Origin: an uncultured Clostridia bacterium
GTDB taxonomy: Bacteria > Bacillota > Clostridia > Oscillospirales > Acutalibacteraceae
NCBI GenBank assembly: GCA_947572385.1
Contig: CANPBX010000015.1
Coordinates: 1 to 53,806, forward strand
Direction of reading: 5' to 3'
DNA: 53,806 bases
This document shows positions 24,126-33,300 of this stretch, piece after piece. Below the pieces are notes generated by a model. That model made no database searches and had not been told where the DNA came from. It saw only the letters and a list, made by a program, of their open reading frames with translations. Made by a program: the position numbers and the translations under genes. The stretch's first letter is position 1; each line of letters begins with the position of its first letter.

Positions 24126-25637
24126 TTACTTTATAATGCTCTCCCCGGTCATCTCAGCGGGCTGGGGCAGGCCAAGGATCTTGAGCATGGTGGGGGCGAT
24201 ATCCGCCAAGCGACCGCCCTCACGGAGCTCACAGGGGTGGTTTATCACGCAGAAGGGCACAGGGTTTGTGGTGTGGGCGGTGAAGGGGGTGCCGTCATCG
24301 TCCACCATCCTGTCGGCGTTGCCGTGGTCGGCGGTGAGGAGTATGCAGCCGCCCATCTCCTTCACAGCGGCCTCGACCCTGCCGATACAGGCGTCCACAG
24401 CCTCAACAGCCTTCACAGCCGCCTCAAACACGCCGGTATGGCCCACCATGTCGCAGTTGGCGTAGTTCAGTATCAGGGCGTCATACTTCCCGGACCTGAC
24501 GGCCTCCACCATCTTGTCCGTGACCTCGTAGGCGCTCATCTCCGGCTGGAGGTCATAGGTCGCCACAGAGGGGGACTTGACAAGTATGCGCTCCTCGCCG
24601 GGGTACTGCTTCTCAACGCCGCCGTTGAAGAAGAAGGTCACATGTGCGTACTTCTCTGTCTCCGCAATGCGCAGCTGGGTCAGGTCGTTTTTGGAGAGGT
24701 ACTCTCCGAAGGTATTCGTAAGGCTCTCGGGCTTATAGGCCACGTCAACGTTTGGCATGGTGGCGTCGTACTGGGTCATGCACACGTAGTTAAGGGGGAA
24801 GAAGCCGTTCCTGCGCTGGAAGCCGGAGAAGTCCGGGTCTACCAGGGTGCGGGTGATCTCCCGAGCCCTGTCGGGGCGGAAGTTGTAGAATATGACGGAG
24901 TCGCCGTCGGCGATAGGCTCAGCGCCCTCGCATACAGTGGGCACCACAAACTCATCGGTGACGTTCTCATCATAGGAATTCTGCACGGCGCAGACCGGGC
25001 ACTCGGCTTTTACCCCTTCGCCGTAGACCATGGCGGCATAGGCCTTTTCAACGCGCTCCCAGCGGTTGTCACGGTCCATGGCATAGTACCGGCCCATAAC
25101 CGTGGCGACCTTGCCAACGCCGATCTCCTCCAGCTTAGCCATAAGCTCCTTAACATAGTCCTTGCCGCTGGAGGGAGGCACGTCCCGGCCGTCTAAAAAG
25201 CAGTGTACAAATATCTTCTCAAGGCCCAGCTTCTTTGCAAGCCCCAGAAGGGCATAGAGGTGGGTGTTATGGCTGTGCACGCCGCCGTCAGACAACAGAC
25301 CCATAAAGTGAAGGGCCTTGCCGCTGTCCTTAGCCGACTGCATGGCTTTGAGCAGGGCGGGGTTCTTCTCCATGCCCCCTTCCTCTGCCGACTTGGTGAT
25401 TCGGGTGAGCTCCTGGTACACGATGCGGCCAGCGCCTATATTGGTGTGGCCCACTTCGCTGTTGCCCATCTGACCGTCGGGCAGGCCAACGTCCATGCCG
25501 GAGGCGCCTATCTTGGTGACAGGATTCTCCTTTAAAATGCGGTCAAGATTGGGGGTATTGGCGGCGACGATGGCGTTGCCCTCGTCAGGGGCAATGCCGA
25601 AGCCGTCCAGTATCATCAGAACAAGAGGTTTCTTCAT
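24126..25637 (-). CDS. gpmI: 2,3-bisphosphoglycerate-independent phosphoglycerate mutase
   Basis: 503 residues, the usual iPGM size. It starts [20 protein letters not shown]; the catalytic serine lies in [30 protein letters not shown] and the C-terminal metal motif [11 protein letters not shown], with His in [10 protein letters not shown], complete the alkaline-phosphatase-fold site. It interconverts 3- and 2-phosphoglycerate in glycolysis. Follows tpiA with only a small membrane-protein gene between, and lies in the pgk–tpiA–gpmI block. Confidence 0.97.
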   Translation of the reverse strand: MKKPLVLMILDGFGIAPDEGNAIVAANTPNLDRILKENPVTKIGASGMDVGLPDGQMGNSEVGHTNIGAGRIVYQELTRITKSAEEGGMEKNPALLKAMQSAKDSGKALHFMGLLSDGGVHSHNTHLYALLGLAKKLGLEKIFVHCFLDGRDVPPSSGKDYVKELMAKLEEIGVGKVATVMGRYYAMDRDNRWERVEKAYAAMVYGEGVKAECPVCAVQNSYDENVTDEFVVPTVCEGAEPIADGDSVIFYNFRPDRAREITRTLVDPDFSGFQRRNGFFPLNYVCMTQYDATMPNVDVAYKPESLTNTFGEYLSKNDLTQLRIAETEKYAHVTFFFNGGVEKQYPGEERILVKSPSVATYDLQPEMSAYEVTDKMVEAVRSGKYDALILNYANCDMVGHTGVFEAAVKAVEAVDACIGRVEAAVKEMGGCILLTADHGNADRMVDDDGTPFTAHTTNPVPFCVINHPCELREGGRLADIAPTMLKILGLPQPAEMTGESIIK

Positions 25638-25666
25638 GATATAACCATGTTCCTTTCGTTAGTATC

Positions 25667-25918
25667 TTATTTATTCTTGCCGTTGTTCCGGCTGCGTATT
25701 ATGACGATCAGCTCTGTGCTGGTGAGCAGCAGCGCCCCGAAGAGGCATAAAAGGGACATTACCGGCAGGAAGGGGCCCAGTGTGTCCAGGGCCTGCTGGT
25801 AGGTGCCGTGGTCCCCAAGAGCCCCCGCGCACATGATAGAGGCACAGAGGTACCTGGTGCAGGTGAATGCGATGGAAGCTATCCAGAGGATGGTGTGAAA
25901 GCCATGATCTCTTTTCAT
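25667..25918 (-). CDS. Small membrane protein in the glycolytic cluster, unknown
   Basis: 83 residues with two hydrophobic segments (about 8-30 and 48-72) and a basic tail RSRNNGKNK. Start ATG with AAAGG 8 bases upstream; only 3 bases separate it from tpiA and 29 from gpmI, so it is in the operon. I do not recognise a family. The Cys residues (three in the first 30) are not in a known motif. Confidence 0.6.
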   Translation of the reverse strand: MKRDHGFHTILWIASIAFTCTRYLCASIMCAGALGDHGTYQQALDTLGPFLPVMSLLCLFGALLLTSTELIVIIRSRNNGKNK

Positions 25919-25921
25919 GGC

Positions 25922-26692
25922 TTAACCTTTTGTGGCGGCTTCGACTATGGCTGCAAAGTCTTGGGGCTTCAGGGAGGCGCCGCCGATAAGCCCGCCGTCA
26001 ACGTCGGGCTGGGCCAGAAGCTCAGCGGCGTTTGCAGCGTTCATGGAGCCGCCGTACTGGATGGTAATGCCGTCTCCTGCGGCCTCGCCGTACACAGCCT
26101 TGATGGTGCCGCGGATAGCGGCGCAGACCTCGTTGGCCTGCTGGGCGGTGGCGGTCTTGCCGGTGCCGATGGCCCATACGGGTTCGTAGGCTATGATAAT
26201 GCGCCCCAGCTCCTCCTCGGACACGCCGCCGAGGGCTATCTTGGTCTGCATGGCGCAGAGCTCGTTGGTGATACCCTGCTCCCGCTGCTCCAGGGTCTCG
26301 CCCACGCAGAGGATGACGGTGAGCCCAGCATCCAGGGCGGCGCGGGTGCGGTCGTGGACGGTCACGTCGGTCTCGCCGAAATACTGGCGGCGCTCGCTGT
26401 GGCCTATGATAACGATCTTCACGCCCATGGCGCTGAGCATTTCAGCGGACACCTCGCCGGTGAAGGCGCCGGACTTGGCCCAGTGGCAGTTCTCCGCGCC
26501 TATCTGGATGTTGGTGCCATTGGCGGCTTCCTGGGCGGCGCTAAGGTCTACGAAGGGGGTGCAGGCCACAACGTCAACGGTGGCGTCCTTTACTAAGGGG
26601 GCGATGGCGTTGATGAGCTCCTTGGCCTCCTGGGGGGTCTTGTTCATTTTCCAGTTGCCAGCGATGACGGCTTTGCGCAGCTGCTTGTTCAT
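25922..26692 (-). CDS. tpiA: Triosephosphate isomerase
   Basis: 256 residues. AGNWKMNKTPQEA near the N-terminus (Lys), electrophile His in GHSERRQYFGE, catalytic Glu in AYEPVWAIGTGKTAT and the phosphate loop QYGGSMNAANAAEL and GGLIGGASL. It interconverts dihydroxyacetone phosphate and glyceraldehyde 3-phosphate. GGAGG precedes the ATG. Middle gene of the pgk–tpiA–gpmI block. Confidence 0.97.
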   Translation of the reverse strand: MNKQLRKAVIAGNWKMNKTPQEAKELINAIAPLVKDATVDVVACTPFVDLSAAQEAANGTNIQIGAENCHWAKSGAFTGEVSAEMLSAMGVKIVIIGHSERRQYFGETDVTVHDRTRAALDAGLTVILCVGETLEQREQGITNELCAMQTKIALGGVSEEELGRIIIAYEPVWAIGTGKTATAQQANEVCAAIRGTIKAVYGEAAGDGITIQYGGSMNAANAAELLAQPDVDGGLIGGASLKPQDFAAIVEAATKG

Positions 26693-26735
26693 AAAATCAG
26701 TCCTCCAAATTATTCATTATTTATTTATATTTATG

Positions 26736-26811
26736 GCCTCCGGCGGGGAAGGGGCGCTGCCCCCTCCACCCCTGCCACCTTTGAAAAGGTGGACGAAACT
26801 TTTGATTTTAT
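26736..26811. repeat. Extragenic palindromic element between pgk and tpiA
   Basis: Contains GGGGCGCTGCCCC and CCACCTTTGAAAAGGTGG hairpins followed by ACGAAACTTTT. From memory, elements of this shape are scattered between genes in Oscillospirales genomes; only one copy is seen here. Confidence 0.5.
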
Positions 26812-26819
26812 TCTATCAC

Positions 26820-26850
26820 AAAAGAGGGCGGGGCAAAACCCCGCCCCCCT
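26820..26850 (-). terminator. pgk terminator
   Basis: Minus-strand stem GGGCGGGG-TTTT-CCCCGCCC followed by TCTTTTGTG, 12 bases beyond the pgk stop. It would reduce but not necessarily stop transcription into tpiA. Confidence 0.75.
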
Positions 26851-26860
26851 TCAAGGCTAA

Positions 26861-28159
26861 TTACTTCTCGTTCAGGCAGGCAATGCCGGGCAGCTCCTTG
26901 CCCTCAAGGAACTCCAGGGAAGCGCCGCCGCCGGTGGAGATATGGGTCATCTTCTCGGCAAAGCCAAGCTTCTCAACAGCCGCAGCGGAGTCACCGCCGC
27001 CGATAATGGAGATGGAGCCGCTGTCAGCCACGGCAGAGGCCACGCCGATGGTGCCGGCTGCAAAGTTCTCCCACTCGGATACACCCATGGGGCCGTTCCA
27101 TACAACAGTGCCGGCGCCTTTAATAGCGTCGCTGAACAGCTCAATGGTCTTCGGGCCGATGTCAAGGCCCATCCAGCCGTCGGGGATGGCGGTGGAGTCC
27201 ACGACCTGGCTCTCTGTATTGGGGTCAAACTCCTTGCCGACCTTGGTATCAACAGGCAGCAGGAACTTCACGCCGGCCTTCTCAGCCTTCTCAAGGGTGG
27301 CCTTTGCCAGGTCCAGCTTGTCCTCCTCACAGAGGGAGGTGCCGATGGAATAGCCCTGGGCCTTGAAGAAGGTGTAGGCCATGCCACCGCCGATGATAAG
27401 GGTGTCGACCTTTGTGAGCAGGTTGTCGATAACGCCGATCTTGTCGGAGACCTTGGCGCCGCCCAGGATAGCGACGAAGGGGCGCTTGGGCTCGTTAAGG
27501 GCGCCGCCCATGACGGTTATCTCCTTCTGGATAAGGTAGCCGCATACGGCGGGCAGGTAGTGGCTGACACCCTCAGTTGAGGCGTGGGCGCGGTGGGCGG
27601 TGCCGAAGGCGTCGTTCACATAGATCTCAGCCATGGAGGCCAGCTCCTTGGCGAAGTCGGGGTCGTTTTTGGTCTCCTCGGAGTGGAAGCGGATGTTCTC
27701 GATTATCATTACGTCGCCGTCCTTGAGAGCGGCAGCCTTGGCCTTGGCGTCGGGGCCGATAACGTCCTTTGCCATGACGACTTCCTTGCCCAGGAGCTTC
27801 CCGAGCTCTGCGGCGACAGGGGCCAGGGAGAACTTCTGAACGTCGCCCTTGGCGGCCTCAAGGCACTTTGCGGTGGCCTCGGCCTGCTCGGCCTCGGGCA
27901 TTGCGTCTATCTTCTTCTTCTCCTTCTTGTCCAGCTTCACGGTATCGTTGAAGATGTTGTGAGGCCTGCCCATATGGGAGCAGAGGATCACCTTCGCGCC
28001 GTGGTCGGAAAGATACTTTACGGTGGGCAGAGCCCCGACGATGCGCTTGGTGTCGGTGATAGCGCCGTCCTTCATGGGGACGTTGAAATCGCAGCGTACC
28101 AGTACGCTCTTGCCGGCAACGTCGATGTCTTCAACGGTCTTCTTGTTCAAATAGTTCAT
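26861..28159 (-). CDS. pgk: Phosphoglycerate kinase with an inserted helix
   Basis: 432 residues, about 35 longer than usual. N-terminal [21 protein letters not shown], substrate region [18 protein letters not shown], nucleotide domain [24 protein letters not shown] and [16 protein letters not shown] are all canonical. The extra residues (about 66-100) follow HMGRP and read as a charged Lys/Glu/Ala-rich helix, [19 protein letters not shown], before the conserved [14 protein letters not shown]. It makes ATP from 1,3-bisphosphoglycerate. AAGGAG precedes the ATG. Confidence 0.96.
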   Translation of the reverse strand: MNYLNKKTVEDIDVAGKSVLVRCDFNVPMKDGAITDTKRIVGALPTVKYLSDHGAKVILCSHMGRPHNIFNDTVKLDKKEKKKIDAMPEAEQAEATAKCLEAAKGDVQKFSLAPVAAELGKLLGKEVVMAKDVIGPDAKAKAAALKDGDVMIIENIRFHSEETKNDPDFAKELASMAEIYVNDAFGTAHRAHASTEGVSHYLPAVCGYLIQKEITVMGGALNEPKRPFVAILGGAKVSDKIGVIDNLLTKVDTLIIGGGMAYTFFKAQGYSIGTSLCEEDKLDLAKATLEKAEKAGVKFLLPVDTKVGKEFDPNTESQVVDSTAIPDGWMGLDIGPKTIELFSDAIKGAGTVVWNGPMGVSEWENFAAGTIGVASAVADSGSISIIGGGDSAAAVEKLGFAEKMTHISTGGGASLEFLEGKELPGIACLNEK

Positions 28160-28241
28160 TTTCAGTGCACTCCTTCTTAACAGAAATAATGGGCCCTACA
28201 GAGAAAGCCCAGAGCTTACTACCAAATATTGTATAACAAAA

Positions 28242-28281
28242 CGCGGCTGTTTGCAAGTAGAACTTTGCAAAAACAGCCGCG
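28242..28281. terminator. Hairpin terminator downstream of the TetR–GNAT gene
   Basis: CGCGGCTGTTTGCAA pairs with TTGCAAAAACAGCCGCG; minus-strand tail TTTTGTTATAC. Separates the fusion gene from pgk. Confidence 0.7.
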
Positions 28282-28304
28282 CTCTTTATATTTTTTCCAT
28301 TATC

Positions 28305-29402
28305 TCATTTTGTAAGGGCGATAACATACACGTCCGCGGCCTGGCCCTCATGGGAAAAGCTCCGCTCATATACTCCGCCAAGGCCCTTTATCACCCGCAC
28401 GGAGGGGGTATTCTCCCGCTCCACGGAGATGTGCAGCTCAGGGAGCCCCGCCGCCTTTGCCCGCGCAGCCAGCAGCCCGAGCATCTGACTGCCGTACCCT
28501 CTCCCGCGGCAGGAGGGCCGCACGCTGTAGCCGCAGTTGCCAAGGTCAGCGAGGAAGCCGTTGAGCTCGTGCCGCAGGTCGATTATGCCCGCGATATTAT
28601 CTTCGCCGTCTACGGCAAAGTAGGTATCTGTAAGCACCCAGCTGGGGTTTAGGGTTTTAAGGTCGGTGTTCCTTGTAACAGACTCCAGCCACTCATCATA
28701 GCTTTCGGTTTTGTCAAAAAGCTCGCTGCCGAAAATGACAGGCTCGCCATTCGAGAAGAACTCCTCCCGGAAGGCCAGGGCTTTGTCCTTGTGCTTTTGA
28801 GCCGGGCGCTCAAGGCGAAGCATATCCGGCCTAATCAGCAGCTTTCGAACCTGCCCCAGCATACCGCGAGCTGTATCTTTAGACAAATCCATAAGCCGTC
28901 CATACAGCCGCGCCCCCTGATAGGCGAATACAATCAGGTCAAATACCCCCTGAAAGTCCACGCAGGAAAACTCACCGGTATCAAGGCCGTACCTCATAAG
29001 CTCCGTCCACCCGGCCCGGGAGGCCTCGTACCACCGGCTTACCGGCGGCGCGCCGGAGCAGTCCGGGCTACTGTAAAACTCGCATATGGCAAGGCTCAGG
29101 GAGCTGCCGCTGTCAAGCATCTCGGTCTCGTACCGGCAGAGGAGCCCTTCTAAAATTATGGCTGGTGGAACACCACGCTGTATCTGCTCATGTATCTCCC
29201 GGTTCTGGTTCCCGCCGAAGCCCTCAAGTATGGCGGTGAAAATCTGCCCGGTGCTCTCGAAATGCCTGTAGAGCCCGCCCCGGCTCAGCCCTGTGGCCTT
29301 GCAGATATCCTGCATGGTTACCCCCTTAAAGCCCTGCCTGCAGAACAGCTCCCGGGCCCTGCTGCATATTGCCTGACGTGTGCTCTCGCCTTTACTCAGC
29401 AT
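28305..29402 (-). CDS. TetR regulator fused to a GNAT acetyltransferase
   Basis: 365 residues from ATG 29402 (AAGGAGG 7 bases upstream; the frame is open to 29465 but overlaps the promoter). Residues 1-190 are a TetR repressor: HTH MQDICKATGLSRGGLYRHFE (30-49) and a helical ligand domain. From Met194 a complete GNAT acetyltransferase follows, with acetyl-CoA loop RPSCRGRGYGSQML (295-308) and VERENTPSVRVIKGLGG. The GNAT part begins at a natural methionine, as if two adjacent genes had fused in frame. A drug- or metabolite-sensing repressor joined to a modifying enzyme would couple detection to inactivation (inference). The promoter carries two palindromes. Confidence 0.88.
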   Translation of the reverse strand: MLSKGESTRQAICSRARELFCRQGFKGVTMQDICKATGLSRGGLYRHFESTGQIFTAILEGFGGNQNREIHEQIQRGVPPAIILEGLLCRYETEMLDSGSSLSLAICEFYSSPDCSGAPPVSRWYEASRAGWTELMRYGLDTGEFSCVDFQGVFDLIVFAYQGARLYGRLMDLSKDTARGMLGQVRKLLIRPDMLRLERPAQKHKDKALAFREEFFSNGEPVIFGSELFDKTESYDEWLESVTRNTDLKTLNPSWVLTDTYFAVDGEDNIAGIIDLRHELNGFLADLGNCGYSVRPSCRGRGYGSQMLGLLAARAKAAGLPELHISVERENTPSVRVIKGLGGVYERSFSHEGQAADVYVIALTK

Positions 29403-29416
29403 AATATTACCTCCTT

Positions 29417-29465
29417 GCGACATATATGTTGCTTTTATTATACGACATGCGTGTCGCTTTGTCAA
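29417..29465 (-). promoter_or_regulatory. Perfect consensus promoter with two palindromic operators (TetR–GNAT gene)
   Basis: Minus strand TTGACA (29465-29460), 17-base spacer, TATAAT (29442-29437). One palindrome, CGACATGCGTGTCG (29443-29456), fills the spacer; a second, GCGACATATATGTTGC (29417-29432), sits downstream of the -10. Their centres are 25 bases apart and they share the half-site GCGACA, strongly suggesting repression by one dimeric protein, most simply the TetR–GNAT product itself. Confidence 0.8.
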
Positions 29466-29497
29466 GGCTAAAAAAGAGGGGCCGCATAAGCGGTCTC

Positions 29498-29740
29498 TTA
29501 AGCTCTCATATTCCCAAAGTCCAGCACCCGGTGGTCGAAGGCTAAATACATGGGCAGTATCTCCAAAAGGCTGCTCCCGCCCGCGAAGCCTTCCTTCAGC
29601 TTCCTGAACTCACTGAAAAGCTCCGTGGCGTCGGGCTCATACTGATAGACAGCGTAGGGTACTTCCTGCCACGCCGTATAGGTTTTATATGCTACTAGCC
29701 GCCTTTGCAGGCCGAGCTCCCTAGCTTGACTTTTCTCCAC
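29498..29740 (-). CDS. Small soluble protein of unknown function
   Basis: 80 residues, GTG start with AAGGAGG 7 bases upstream; its G overlaps the TAG of the preceding kinase gene, so it is the last gene of the ABC operon. No membrane segment or motif I recognise. The composition (Trp, Tyr, acidic) is that of a folded small protein. Confidence 0.6.
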   Translation of the reverse strand: MEKSQARELGLQRRLVAYKTYTAWQEVPYAVYQYEPDATELFSEFRKLKEGFAGGSSLLEILPMYLAFDHRVLDFGNMRA

Positions 29741-30341
29741 TATGATTCCTCCTTGCCGTTACTTATAATTTTACTGAGCGCTTCATCCAGAACCCTCTCC
29801 CTATCCCGCGCCGTCTCAAAGTAGGGGAGGCCCAGCCGCTCGCACTGTTCCCTCATGAGCCTGCTCTGCTTCACCAGGTATCCGCACCCTTCAAGGCGCT
29901 CGCTGTCAGAGAGGCCGTAGGTGTAGTCCTCCGGCGTGTCAAACTCCTTCTGTATACGGCAGCGCTCCTCTGGTGTCACGTCCCCGGTGAGCAGGTACAG
30001 CGCACCGCATACCTCTGGGTCTATATACCTGACATAGTCCTCCGGCAGCAGCTGGTACATGTCTATCACCATGGGGCCGTTCTGACGGTCGTACTCCTCG
30101 GGGTAGGTCATGGCCCGCAGGAAGGGGCCGATTTTGCCGCTGATAATATGCAGTATATCCATGGAGCTCTTGTCCTTGTTCACGCTCAAGCCCGTGTCAA
30201 TTCCGGTCTCAGGAAAGCAGCGCTCAAACCCCGCGATCATCGCGTCCATGCTCACATGCTGCCAGCCAAGCTCTCCTGCGGCCATTCTCGACAGCGTGCT
30301 CTTGCCGGCCATGGGACGCCGGCGATTATCAAGTGCTTCAT
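29740..30341 (-). pseudogene. P-loop nucleotide kinase-like gene, frameshifted inside Walker A
   Basis: From ATG 30341 (AAGGAGG upstream, overlapping the FtsX stop) the frame reads MKHLIIAGVP, a proper start of a P-loop kinase, but then loses phase. The frame that continues from 30312 begins MAGKSTLSRMAAG and stays open for 190 codons. Joined, they give the Walker A GVPMAGKST. One base is missing at about 30310-30315. Either the gene is inactivated, the shorter form is made from ATG 30312, or the base is a sequencing error. The body looks like an adenylate-kinase-type or zeta-like small kinase of unknown substrate. Confidence 0.65.
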
Positions 30342-30352
30342 CATACCCCTCC

Positions 30353-33300
30353 TTACTCGGGAGCCTTCATGCTCTCCACCATGCTGATCCTTGTGAGCTT
30401 CCTGTACATCACCAGGTTTACAAGCACGCTGAAAAGTACAGTTAGCACTGCTGCCCAGAGATAGCTGGGGGCATAGATGGCCCTGCCGAACATCACCATG
30501 TCTATCTCCGCCGTGCGTATGACGAACTGGTGCAGTATTACTCCAAGCAGCAGCCCGGCAGCCGTGCCGATTGCCGTCAGCGCCGCCGTCTCCCGGTACA
30601 CATACGCCGCGACCTCCGACTCGTAGAAGCCCAGCACCTTAATGGTCGCCAGCTCCTTCACCCGCTCGGTGATGTTTATATTTGTAAGGTTGTACACCAC
30701 CACAAAGGCCAGCGCCCCCGCGGAGATTATCAGCACCACCACAATATAGTTAATGCTCTGTATGCTGTTGTTAAAGCTGCTGGAGAGCTCCTCGGTGGAG
30801 GTAGTCATAGCCACGTCTTCACACCCTAAGAGAGCAGTATTCAGCGCATCAGTCCCTCCCTCGGGGCCGTCCTCAGGCAGCCGGCACAAGAGGGAGTTCA
30901 TCTCCGGCTTTGCGCCAAAGCCCTCCTCATAGGCGGCGGGGGAGATATAGAGCAGGTGCTGCACATAGTTTTCACAGATATCCGTAATGGTAAAGCTTGC
31001 CTCGGCTTCGTCCTGGTTTTTCACCGTGATACTGTCGCCGACCTTTAGGTGCTGGCGCTCTGAGAGCTTCTCTGTAATAATGACAGAGTCCTCACCGTAC
31101 ACCACCGGTTCGCTGTCCCTGCGGTGCCTGAATCTAAAGAACTCCGGGAGCCTTTCGGTCTCAGAGGGCACGAATATGGTGATATCGTCCGCGGGCAGGC
31201 CCTTCTCAGGCGCCACCGCCCCAGAGTCCTGGAGGACTGCCAGGGAGTCCAGCACCAGGCTTTCGTCCTCGAGTAGCTCAATAAGCTCCGGGTCCTTCAG
31301 CGCGCTCTCGTCCTTTAGCCACACAATCAGATTATAGCTGCACAGCTCGCCGTATTGTATGGCGACGATATCAGAAACAGAGTCCCTTATGCCAAACCCT
31401 GTCACCAGTAGCGCCGTACAGCCGGATATGCCTATAACCGTCATGAAGAAGCGCTTCTTATAGCGTATCAGGTTCCGGGCCGTGACCTTTTGGGTAAACT
31501 TCATCCTGCTCCATACAGGCGTTACCCTTTCCAGCAAAATGCGCTTTCCGGCCTTAGGAGCTTTTGGCAGCATTAACCGCGCGGGCACCTCCCTAAGGGC
31601 GTTCCAGCAGGCGTTCAATGTGGCTGCAAGGGTACACAGGGTCGCCGTCACCGCTGAAAAAGCAGCCAGCTGCCAGCTAAAGGGCGTGAGCACCTTGGGA
31701 AGGTCATACATTATGCTGTAGGCGTTGATTATAACGGTGGGGAACAGCCACATCCCCGCCGTCACCCCGAACACACAGCCCAAAAGGCTTGCCGCCGCCG
31801 CGTAAAGCAGGTACTTCCCGGCGATCTGTACCGGTGAGTACCCCAGGGCCTTCATGGTGCCGATCTGCTGGCGCTCCTCCTCGACCATGCGGGTCATGGT
31901 GGTCAGCGCTACCAAAGCCGCCACCAGGAAGAAGAACACCGGGAACACTGTAGCTATAGCGGCTATCTTGTCGGCATTGGACGCATAGCTGGAAAAGCCC
32001 ACATTGTCATCCCGCGTGAACACATACCACTCGCCCTGCTCAATGGCATCAATATCCTCTCGGGCTTTATCTAGCTCATTTTGAGCGTCCGCAAGCTCGG
32101 TTTCGGCCTCGGCCTTGCCCTTATTGTACTCCTCCCAGCCTTCTGCAAGCTCCTTTTCGCCGTCCTCAAGCTCTGCAAGGCCGTTCTCATATTCCCTGCG
32201 GCCCTCCTCAAGCTCCTTCTGAGCGTCGCGGAGCTTCTTCTCAGTGTCCTGCTTTGCAGCCTCCAGTGTGTTTTCAGCGCTGTAGAGCTGCCCCTTCTGG
32301 GAGTCCAGGGCCGCCTGCTGCTTTTTAAGCTCTGAGAGCTGCGAGTTCAGCCTGTACTGGTTCTGGTCCAGCTGGGCCCGCGCCTGCTGAGCCTGCTTTA
32401 TGCCCTGCTCATACTCAGCCAGTCCAGCCTCCAGAGCAGCCCGGGCAGAGGCTGAGTCCGTTCCCTGGGCCCTAAGGGCCTCAAGGCCAAGCTTGAGCTC
32501 CGCAAACTGGGCCCCCGTTTCAGGAGCGGCCTGCTCTAGCAGGGTGATTGTCTCAATGGCCCAGCTATCCGAGCCGTCGCCCTCGGGCAGTCCAAGCTGG
32601 GCGGCCGCGCCGGCCAGAGCTGCTTTACCCTGGTCTATGCCGTCGAGCTGGGCGCGGGTGCTGTCCAGCTTGGCTTTAACCTCTGCAAGCTTTGACTCCG
32701 AGGCCTCAAGCTCTTTATATCCAGCGGTTATCTGCCCCTGGGCGGAATTTATCTGGGCGAGGCCGCTGTCTATCTGGGCCTGATACCCGCTCACCTGGGC
32801 CCAGCCGTCGTCTATCTGCTTCTGGGCGTTTGCGGTCTCCGTGCGGTACTCGGCCCAGCCGTCGTCCAGCTCCTTCTGTCCGTCCTCAAGCTTCTTCTTT
32901 CCGTCAGCGAGCTCCTGCCTGCCGTTTTCAAGCTCACGCTCTCCGTCCTCCAGCTCCCTGAGGGCGTCGGAGAGCTCCTTGTCAGCCTCGCTCTTGGCGT
33001 CGTCATACTCCTGCTGGGCGTCGGCAAGCTCCCCATTGGCTTCGTCGATTATCTCGTTATACCGCACCAGCGCCCGCTCCTCGCCAAGGGTATCAAGCTC
33101 GGCGGAAATGCCGTCTATAAGCTTCTCATACCCTCCGCCGAAGGAGTCCAGCTCCCTTGCGCCCTCAACTGTCAGATAGGCGGCGGTATAGTAGTCCTGC
33201 TGGAAGCTCTCCGGCACAGTGTAAAGCTTCAGGTCAACGGAGCCTGTGCCGGCAGAGGTACGCTCGTTCTCAAGGGAGATATAAAGGGGGCTGCGCACCG

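Noticed and set aside
26193-27353. 386-codon plus-strand frame across tpiA and pgk
   Set aside because: Antisense to two essential enzymes and crosses a terminator; low-complexity Ser/Pro/Ala composition.
32041-32990. Tandem DNA repeats within the FtsX gene as a satellite or CRISPR-like array
   Set aside because: The periodicity is that of the coiled-coil protein repeats (ELxDG units); there are no constant repeats with unique spacers. No CRISPR array exists in the window.
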